Shown here piece after piece: positions 58,662 through 64,000 of a stretch of 64,000 nucleotides of DNA. Each line of letters starts with the position of its first letter. The first letter of the stretch is position 1. The translations under genes and the position numbers were made by a program. Source of the DNA: JANNMJ01 sp031425525. GTDB lineage: Bacteria > Bacteroidota > Bacteroidia > Cytophagales > Hymenobacteraceae. Below the pieces are notes generated by a model, which had not been told where the DNA came from, did no database searches, and saw only the letters and a list, made by a program, of their open reading frames with translations. The DNA lies in contig JANPJM010000058.1 in NCBI GenBank assembly GCA_031425525.1, positions 62,001 through 126,000 of the forward strand, read 5' to 3'.

Positions 58662-59933
58662 ATGGCCTCCACCACCACCCTCGCCCCGCCCGCCGCGCCT
58701 ACCATTTCAGCCGCCGAGCGCCTGATGGCCCTCGAAGACCGCTACGGTGCCCATAACTACCACCCGCTGCCGGTGGTACTCAGCCGGGGCGCCGGGCCGC
58801 TGGTCTGGGACGTGGACGGCAAGCAGTATTTCGATTTTTTGTCGGCGTATTCGGCGGTCAATCAAGGGCATTGCCACCCACGCATCATTTCGGCCCTGAC
58901 CGAACAGGCCCAACAGCTCACCCTCACGAGCCGGGCGTTTTTCAACGATAAACTCGGCGAAACGGAAAAACTGCTCTGCGAAACCTTCGGCTACGACAAG
59001 GCGCTGCTGATGAATTCGGGGGCTGAAGCCGTGGAAACCGCTCTCAAGCTGGCGCGCAAGTGGGGTTATGAGCAGAAGCTAATTGCGCCGAACAAGGCCG
59101 AGATTCTGGTGGCCGAAGGCAATTTCCACGGCCGCACCACGGGCATCGTGTCGTTCTCGACCGACCCGGATTCGACGCGCGGGTTTGGCCCCTTCGTGCC
59201 GGGCTATAAAGTGGTGCCGTACGACAATCTCGACGCGCTCGAAATCGCGCTCAAGGAACACCACGAGCGCATTTGCGGCTTTTTGGTGGAGCCCATCCAG
59301 GGCGAAGCCGGCGTGTACGTGCCCAGCGAAGGCTACCTGCACGGCGTTCGCGCGCTCTGCTCGAAGTACAACGTCCTGCTGCTGATGGACGAAATCCAGA
59401 CCGGGCTGGGCCGGACCGGGCAATTGCTGGCCAGTTGCCACGAAGGGGTCCACGCCGATGTACTCATTCTGGGCAAAGCGTTGAGCGGAGGCGTCTTGCC
59501 GGTATCGGCGGTGTTGGCTGACGACCGGATCATGCTCACTATCAAGCCGGGGCAGCACGGCTCCACCTTCGGCGGCAACCCGCTGGCGTGCGCCGTGACG
59601 GTGGCGGCGATGGCCGTGCTGAAGGACGAAAAACTGGCCGAAAACGCCGCCCGCCTCGGCGAAATCTTCCGGGAGCGGATGCACGGCGTAATGGCCAAAC
59701 GCCCCGACCTCGTGACGACCGTGCGCGGCAAGGGACTGCTCAACGCCGTCATCATTCAGGAAACCGAAGACGGCCGCACCGCGTGGGATGTCTGCGTGGC
59801 GCTCGCCGAGAACGGCCTCCTCGCAAAACCCACCCACGGCGACATCATTCGGTTTGCGCCGCCGCTCGTCATTTCCGAAACGCAATTGAACGAAGCGTGC
59901 GACGTGATCGAGGGCGTGTTGCTGGGATTTTAG
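58662..59933 (+). CDS. rocD: Ornithine--oxo-acid transaminase
   Basis: 423 residues from ATG 58662. Class III aminotransferase: GHCHPRIISALTEQAQQL, MNSGAEAVETALKLARKWGY, NFHGRTTGIVSFSTDPDSTR, LVEPIQGEAGVYVPSEGYL, MDEIQTGLGRTGQLLA, and the PLP Lys272 in LGKALSGGVLPVSA. These match RocD/OAT closely. It converts ornithine and 2-oxoglutarate to glutamate semialdehyde and glutamate, linking arginine and proline metabolism. A TATTTTTG -7 box at 58592-58599 may be its promoter. Confidence 0.95.
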   Translation: MASTTTLAPPAAPTISAAERLMALEDRYGAHNYHPLPVVLSRGAGPLVWDVDGKQYFDFLSAYSAVNQGHCHPRIISALTEQAQQLTLTSRAFFNDKLGETEKLLCETFGYDKALLMNSGAEAVETALKLARKWGYEQKLIAPNKAEILVAEGNFHGRTTGIVSFSTDPDSTRGFGPFVPGYKVVPYDNLDALEIALKEHHERICGFLVEPIQGEAGVYVPSEGYLHGVRALCSKYNVLLLMDEIQTGLGRTGQLLASCHEGVHADVLILGKALSGGVLPVSAVLADDRIMLTIKPGQHGSTFGGNPLACAVTVAAMAVLKDEKLAENAARLGEIFRERMHGVMAKRPDLVTTVRGKGLLNAVIIQETEDGRTAWDVCVALAENGLLAKPTHGDIIRFAPPLVISETQLNEACDVIEGVLLGF

Positions 59934-59948
59934 GGGGTTGGTCGTTCT

Positions 59949-60185
59949 ATGCCGACTGTTCTGCGTCACGGGCCGTATCGGTTCAGCTTTTATGCTAGTG
60001 ATGGCCCGGAGCCACCGCACGTACACGTCAGTCGCGACCAAGCCGTAGCAAAAATTTGGCTCGTGTCGGGTACCATTCAGAGCAGTCGCGGGTTCTCAAA
60101 AACCGAACTCAATGAGTTGATGCGCGTGGTTGAGCAACACACCGATTCTTTACTCGAAAGCTGGTATGAGTACTTTAACAATTGA
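59949..60185 (+). CDS. DUF4160 protein (78 aa)
   Basis: Opens MPTVLRHGPYRFSFYASDGP, then EPPHVHVSRDQAVAKIWLVS and RGFSKTELNELMRVVEQHTD. P-T-V-x-R-x-G-P-Y-R-F-x-F-Y/F-S-x-D-x-x-E-P-P-H-V-H-V is the DUF4160 hallmark. It overlaps the DUF2442 gene by 20 bp; the pair has been proposed as a toxin-antitoxin type unit. Confidence 0.9.
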   Translation: MPTVLRHGPYRFSFYASDGPEPPHVHVSRDQAVAKIWLVSGTIQSSRGFSKTELNELMRVVEQHTDSLLESWYEYFNN

Positions 60186-60465
60186 TTCCGATGCGCTGCG
60201 GGCAACATCGGTAGTAGTAACCGACGATGCGCTGGCAGTCGAGCTGATCGATGGGCGGTCATTATCGGTCCCGCTTGCGTGGTTCCCGCGACTGCGGCAC
60301 GGTACTACCGCAGAACGCAATCGGTATGAATTCATCGGTGGCGGCAGCGGTATCCATTGGCCCGACCTTGACGAAGATATCAGTATCGCGGGCTTGCTGG
60401 CAGGCAACTCATCCGGCGAAAGCGCACGGTCGTTTCAGCGGTGGTTGGCAGTGAGGGGCAACTAA
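60166..60465 (+). CDS. DUF2442 protein (99 aa), partner of DUF4160
   Basis: ATG 60166 lies inside the end of the DUF4160 gene (20-bp overlap), so the two are translationally coupled. The sequence DALRATSVVVTDDALAVELI, DGRSLSVPLAWFPRL and NRYEFIGGGSGIHWPDLDED shows the DUF2442 signature (D-G-R-x-L-x-x-P, G-x-H-W-P-x-x-D-x-D-I). An upstream in-frame ATG at 60130 is possible but gives a longer overlap. Confidence 0.9.
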   Translation: MSTLTIDSDALRATSVVVTDDALAVELIDGRSLSVPLAWFPRLRHGTTAERNRYEFIGGGSGIHWPDLDEDISIAGLLAGNSSGESARSFQRWLAVRGN

Positions 60466-60545
60466 CCCCGCTTCTGCCGAAATCCGCCCGTGTGTGTCAG
60501 CTTTTTTTGCTGATGTCTTTGCGAAAGCAGTTTGCCACTCTCCAC

Positions 60546-60587
60546 CATCCGCCGGCCCACTCACGTTGGGTCGGCGGATGTTTTTTA
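60546..60587 (+). terminator. Rho-independent terminator
   Basis: Arms CATCCGCCG and CGGCGGATG, extended by CCCA/TGGG, followed by TTTTTTATA. It ends the DUF4160-DUF2442 unit, possibly together with the small TCAGC/GCTGA hairpin near 60498. Confidence 0.75.
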
Positions 60588-60669
60588 TACCGACGGTGCT
60601 CACCTTCCCCAGCGCTGGCTTGGCCTACCGCACCGGCACTCTGGGCGGGAGCGCGTATTTTCGGCGGTG

Positions 60670-61179
60670 ATGCGTTGTTTATCTCTGCTGATAGCCCTGC
60701 TGTTGAGCGCGTGCGCCGCGCCGAAAGCTGTTTTCCACTTCGGCCCGACTACGCCGCTGACGGTGGGCACCAACCACGCCCCACTTCTTGCGCGTGGCGC
60801 TACGGCTGCTCCTACCAAAACGGTAACAGCAACGGTGGGACAAAAACCCTCTATTTCCCCATTGGGCATCGGCCACGCAGGAACGGCGCCGCGCGCGCGG
60901 CGCGGCAACCAACCAACCCAAAAAATCACCGTCCGCCGGTCAGCGCCAGGCCGCGCCAATCGCGCCTTGGGTCGACGCGCGGTGCAGCGCCCGACGGGCG
61001 GCGGCATGAAGAATATCAATGGAACAGCCTTGGTAATCGGGCTGCTCGGTATATTGGGAGCGATAGTGGCGATTGTTGCGCTGCTGGTATCGGCGGTTAC
61101 GGGTGCGGCGGCGCTGCCGTGGTTGATTGTGTTAGGGCTGTCGGCAGTAGCTTTCATCGTGGGCATCGTCAATATTTAG
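60670..61179 (+). CDS. Lipoprotein with C-terminal membrane segments (169 aa)
   Basis: ATG 60670 (MRCLSLLIALLLSACAAPKA) with lipobox L-L-S-A-C15. The centre is basic and disordered (about 40-110), and the C-terminus has two hydrophobic segments (TALVIGLLGILGAIVAIVAL, ALPWLIVLGLSAVAFIVGIV). A lipid anchor plus C-terminal membrane helices is common in small Bacteroidota proteins of unknown function. The next membrane-protein gene lies 26 bp downstream. Confidence 0.65.
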   Translation: MRCLSLLIALLLSACAAPKAVFHFGPTTPLTVGTNHAPLLARGATAAPTKTVTATVGQKPSISPLGIGHAGTAPRARRGNQPTQKITVRRSAPGRANRALGRRAVQRPTGGGMKNINGTALVIGLLGILGAIVAIVALLVSAVTGAAALPWLIVLGLSAVAFIVGIVNI

Positions 61180-61205
61180 CCACCAACCGCTCCTTTTCTC
61201 CACCG

Positions 61206-61559
61206 ATGCTCCTCCCGCCCCGCGCCATTTTCTTTGCCTTACTGGCCGGCGCCCTAAGCGGCGGCGCTACGTGGTGGGTCGGTAAGTTTGCGCTGGGACG
61301 GCTGCTGGCCGTGGGGCACACCACGACGGATCAGTCGGTGGGCGCCTCTGTGGTCAGCAGCATCGGGATGCTGGGCCTTATTGCGCTCGCTACGCTCATC
61401 ACGTTCGCGTTGCTGGTGCTGGCGGGGGTGGCGAAAACGGCCGCCGCCAAAATCCGCTTTCTGCGGGCGGGTTTGGTAGGCGTGGGGTTTCTGACCGGCG
61501 CGCTTGCGGCGGTGTATCTGGGGCTTTACGTCCTCACAACCGCGCCCGCAGCCGGTTAG
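61206..61559 (+). CDS. Small membrane protein, three transmembrane segments (117 aa)
   Basis: ATG 61206 (MLLPPRAIFFALLAGALSGG). Hydrophobic segments at about 6-30, 48-72 and 85-110. No known family. Co-oriented with the lipoprotein gene and probably in its operon. Confidence 0.6.
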   Translation: MLLPPRAIFFALLAGALSGGATWWVGKFALGRLLAVGHTTTDQSVGASVVSSIGMLGLIALATLITFALLVLAGVAKTAAAKIRFLRAGLVGVGFLTGALAAVYLGLYVLTTAPAAG

Positions 61560-61599
61560 CAGTCAGTTCAATAGCGCTTATTAACGCTATTCGGCGAAA

Positions 61600-62235
61600 C
61601 TACCTGCCGAGCCCGACGACAATCGACATCGACACTTCTACGCCACCCGGCCCCAGCACACGGGCCAAGCGGCGGTCGGCGCGCGGCATCGCATCGGGGA
61701 AACGGAAGGGGTCGTCGGAAAGACAAAACCCGTAGCCTAAGGCGCCTAAAAAACCCACGCGCCCCGGCTGCCAGCGCAAGCCCGAACGCGCGTGTAATTG
61801 CCAGTTAGCGCGAATGGAGTACGTACGCGACGCATCAGGCGTATTGAACCAATCGAAATCATCGTCGGCGTCGGCATCCGAATCAACTTCCAAGTCCGAC
61901 ATTCCCCCCGAACGCACTAACGCCGTACCAAACCACGGGCTCACGCGGCGCTCCGGCGCCACGTAATACCGCACCCCAACGCCCAGCTTCGCCCCACTGA
62001 TGGCCAAGCCGCCACCGAGCGTCCAGTCGAATTGTTGCCCCAGCATGTGGCTGTACGTCAGCCCCCAACCGGTGGGCGCGCCCCAACCCGCATCCAGGCT
62101 GAGGGCGGCGGGGCGGTAGCGGATTGGTGGAGCGGTAGTGGCACCCGGTTGCGCGGCTACGGAACCGGCGGTTACGGCACTCATTGCCAGCACGATGGCT
62201 GCAAATCTGGCCGAACGAAAAACAAGCAAAAACAT
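61600..62235 (-). CDS. Outer membrane beta-barrel-like protein (211 aa)
   Basis: ATG 62235 (MFLLVFRSARFAAIVLAMSA) with a signal cleaved near SVAAQ. The mature chain has alternating aromatic strands (YRPAALSLDAGWGAPTGWGL, WTLGGGLAISGAKLGVGVRY, FGTALVRSGGMSDLEV), an acidic loop DSDADADDDFDWFN and ends in VGLGR. This fits an eight-stranded barrel; no named family. A TATTTTTG box (minus strand, 62277-62270) lies 35 bp before the start. Confidence 0.7.
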   Translation of the reverse strand: MFLLVFRSARFAAIVLAMSAVTAGSVAAQPGATTAPPIRYRPAALSLDAGWGAPTGWGLTYSHMLGQQFDWTLGGGLAISGAKLGVGVRYYVAPERRVSPWFGTALVRSGGMSDLEVDSDADADDDFDWFNTPDASRTYSIRANWQLHARSGLRWQPGRVGFLGALGYGFCLSDDPFRFPDAMPRADRRLARVLGPGGVEVSMSIVVGLGR

Positions 62236-62381
62236 ACGCAGCACGGAAGGTCTGGATAGAGTAGGGCTGCAAAAATACGGCAGCCGGTTGCCGCTCGCGA
62301 GGCCCAATGCCGCCCACGGACAAACGCCCGGCAAGCCGCGCACGAGTCGGGTTGCGCGCTGCCCCCGACCTTCGCATCCTA

Positions 62382-63539
62382 ATGAAGCCGACCTTTTCTT
62401 ACTGGGAACACCAGACGTTTTTCGGCCCCGCCGACGTAGTGGTCATCGGCGGCGGACTGGTGGGGCTCACCACGGCCATCTACACCAAAGAACGGCGGCC
62501 GGCCTGGCGCGTCACCGTCCTGGAACGTTGGCTGCTGCCGACCGGCGCCAGCACCAAAAACGCCGGATTCGCGTGCTTCGGATCGGTTTCCGAATTGCTG
62601 GAGCAGGAACAGCGCGGCAACCTGCTGGCCGTCGTGGAAGCCCGCTGGGAAGGACTGCGGCGGCTGCGCGAACTCGTCGGCGATGCGCCGATGCGTTACG
62701 AGCCGGTGGGCAACTACGAGATTTTTCGGGCCGAAGAAGCCGAGTTGGCGCGCGACTGCCTCGCGCAACTCGCGCATTATAACGCGTTGCTGGCACCGGC
62801 CATCGGTACCAACCGGATCTACCACGACGCCACCCACCGCGCGCCCGAGTTTGGTTTTCGGGGCGTCCAGGCCATCATCGCCAACGCCCACGAAGGCGCC
62901 CTCGACACCGGCCGGATGGTGGCCGCGCTGCTGGCCCGTGCCGCAGCGGCCGGGGTGCTGGTGCTGTACGGCTGCGGCGCCGATTGGCTGGAAACTGCGT
63001 CCGACGGCACCACGGCCATCGGCACCTCGGCCGGGCCGGCCATCCGGGCCGGGCGAGTGGTGGTAGCCACCAACGCCTTCGCGCCGGAGTTGCTGCCGGA
63101 GTTGGACGATGTGACGCCCGGCCGGGGGCAAGTGCTGGTGACGGCGCCTATCGCGGGCCTGAAACCGTGGCCCGGCCCCATCCACTACGACCACGGCTAC
63201 ACCTACGCCCGCGTGCTGCCCGACGCCGCCGGGCCGCGCATCCTGCTCGGCGGCGGCCGTCACCTCGATTTCGGCGCCGAAGCCACCACCACGCCCGGCC
63301 TCACCGATTCCGTTCAGCACTACCTCGAAAACCTGCTCCGCACGGTACTTCTGCCCAACCACCCCGCGCCCCCCATCGACTACCGCTGGAGCGGCGTGAT
63401 GGCATTCGGCCCCGCCCTGGAGCCGATTGTTCGCTGGGTGCGGCCGGGCGTGCTGGCCGCCGTCCGCTGCAACGGAATGGGCGTGGCCATGGGCGCGGGC
63501 ACGGGGTGGCGGGCGGCGGAGCTGGTGGCGGCGGGGTAG
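62382..63539 (+). CDS. FAD-dependent oxidoreductase (DAO family)
   Basis: 385 residues from ATG 62382. The dinucleotide fold V-V-V-I-G-G-G-L-V-G-L-T (19-30) is followed by VLERWLLPTGASTKNAGFAC, where the A-S-T-K-N-A-G-F loop contacts the flavin in DAO-type amine/amino-acid oxidases (cf. PuuB, SolA). NYEIFRAEEAELARDCLAQL, VVVATNAFAPELLPEL and the C-terminal GMGVAMGAGTGWRAAEL complete the FAD site. Substrate unknown; an amine or amino acid is likely. A GACCTTCG box ends 7 nt before the ATG. Confidence 0.85.
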   Translation: MKPTFSYWEHQTFFGPADVVVIGGGLVGLTTAIYTKERRPAWRVTVLERWLLPTGASTKNAGFACFGSVSELLEQEQRGNLLAVVEARWEGLRRLRELVGDAPMRYEPVGNYEIFRAEEAELARDCLAQLAHYNALLAPAIGTNRIYHDATHRAPEFGFRGVQAIIANAHEGALDTGRMVAALLARAAAAGVLVLYGCGADWLETASDGTTAIGTSAGPAIRAGRVVVATNAFAPELLPELDDVTPGRGQVLVTAPIAGLKPWPGPIHYDHGYTYARVLPDAAGPRILLGGGRHLDFGAEATTTPGLTDSVQHYLENLLRTVLLPNHPAPPIDYRWSGVMAFGPALEPIVRWVRPGVLAAVRCNGMGVAMGAGTGWRAAELVAAG

Positions 63540-63630
63540 GGAGGGAGCCGAAGTCTCGGAGAAGTACCAGAATTTTGCCTTAAATTCAGCCGGTTAGGAT
63601 TTTTCAACGTCCGGTCTAGACCGGAGTGCA

Positions 63631-63825
63631 GAGAACGGCCGTTCCCGACGCTCCGGCCGAGGCGGGAGGGCTAAGAACGGGAGTTCGCGGTGGTTTGGCC
63701 GAGCCGGGAGGGTCGGGAACGGTGATTCCCAGCCCTCCCGGCTCGGCCGGAAGACTGAGAACGTGGGTTCGCGGTGATCCCGGCTCGGCCGGGGCGTTGC
63801 GAACGCGAGTTCGCGAGGCTGCGGT
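63631..63825. repeat. 42-bp imperfect tandem repeat, about five units
   Basis: The core GAGAACGG/GGAACGG recurs every 42-43 bp (63631, 63674, 63716, 63758, 63800), each followed by a GTTCGCGG or GATTCCC block and CCGGCTCGGCC or its complement. It lies in the 340-bp gap before the last gene. No gene is supported there. Confidence 0.65.
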
Positions 63826-63844
63826 GGAGGCGGACTTGTCGGGG

Positions 63845-63872
63845 TTGAGTCATCCGGGAGCCGGTAACTTTA
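63845..63872 (+). promoter_or_regulatory. Promoter of the terminal lipoprotein gene
   Basis: TTG (63845-63847), 17-nt spacer, TAACTTTA (63865-63872), close to the Bacteroidota consensus. The ATG follows 5 nt later. Confidence 0.5.
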
Positions 63873-63877
63873 CGGCT

Positions 63878-64000
63878 ATGTTAAAGCTGTTGGGGGTTGG
63901 TTTGCTGGGGCTGATGGGGTGCGCGGGGCAGGTGCCGATGGCGCAGCTACCGCTGATGGCTTCACCTTATCACTCGCCCAGCGGTTCATCGCCAAGCCAG
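63878..64000 (+). CDS. Lipoprotein, N-terminal fragment (cut by window edge)
   Basis: ATG 63878 reads MLKLLGVGLLGLMGCAGQVP with lipobox G-L-M-G-C15, then a Ser/Pro-rich stretch (MAQLPLMASPYHSPSGSSPS) to the window end. Nothing more can be said of the function. Confidence 0.65.
   Translation, partial: MLKLLGVGLLGLMGCAGQVPMAQLPLMASPYHSPSGSSPSQ

Overview
The window is a piece of a high-GC Bacteroidota chromosome, most likely a Hymenobacter-like member of the Cytophagales. This rests on Bacteroidota promoters (TAnnTTTG at -7), the rpmB / rpmG / DUF4295 / ftsY / rimO neighbourhood, DUF5522, DUF5606 and DUF6660 proteins, BshC, and a plant-DPE2-type amylomaltase with tandem starch-binding domains. 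No identity search could be run; the taxon is an inference.

Layout. 1-3.2 kb: chromosomal genes (S51/cyanophycinase-like fragment, malQ) and tRNA-Gly(CCC). 3.26-35.43 kb: a 32-kb island bounded by a 48-bp direct repeat of the 3' half of that tRNA gene. The island carries (a) a small gene, a C39-like peptidase-fold protein and a DUF262/DUF1524 (GmrSD-type) nuclease, plausibly defence; (b) about 2 kb of decayed DNA with an IS3 remnant and diverged repeats; (c) a heavy-metal efflux block: DUF6660 protein, a CzcA-outer membrane factor fusion, CzcB, a NicO/RcnA-like permease, a P1B Zn/Cd ATPase, two exported proteins and a TonB receptor; (d) an 11.6-kb Mu-like transposable element (23551-35186) cutting the TonB receptor. 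The Mu-like element has TGTAG...CTACA ends, a CTAC target duplication, paired transposase sites at its right end, a repressor, a Ner-like protein, MuA, MuB, a few regulators, a tape measure protein and little else; no portal, terminase, capsid or tail tube gene is visible. No integrase for the island is present.

35.6-40.9 kb: a type I restriction system in two genes, hsdR and a fused hsdM-hsdS. It starts directly after the right attachment repeat, and a second set of recombinase-like iterons there hints at a second, stacked element. 41-42.5 kb: a hypothetical gene, a 21-bp tandem array and a small membrane protein.

42.5-64 kb: ordinary chromosome. It holds an MFS exporter, an NmrA-like protein, an ABC exporter, bshC, a PhoD-like phosphatase, rimO, a DUF2442 gene, an acyltransferase, ftsY, DUF4295, rpmG, a lipoprotein aminopeptidase P, rpmB, a DUF5522 gene, rocD, a DUF4160-DUF2442 pair, small membrane and lipoproteins, an outer membrane protein, a FAD oxidoreductase and the start of a lipoprotein gene. 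Several intergenic gaps hold short repeat families. Many genes have a (T/G)ACCTT(T/C)G -7 box only about 6 nt before the start codon, which suggests short-leader or leaderless mRNAs.
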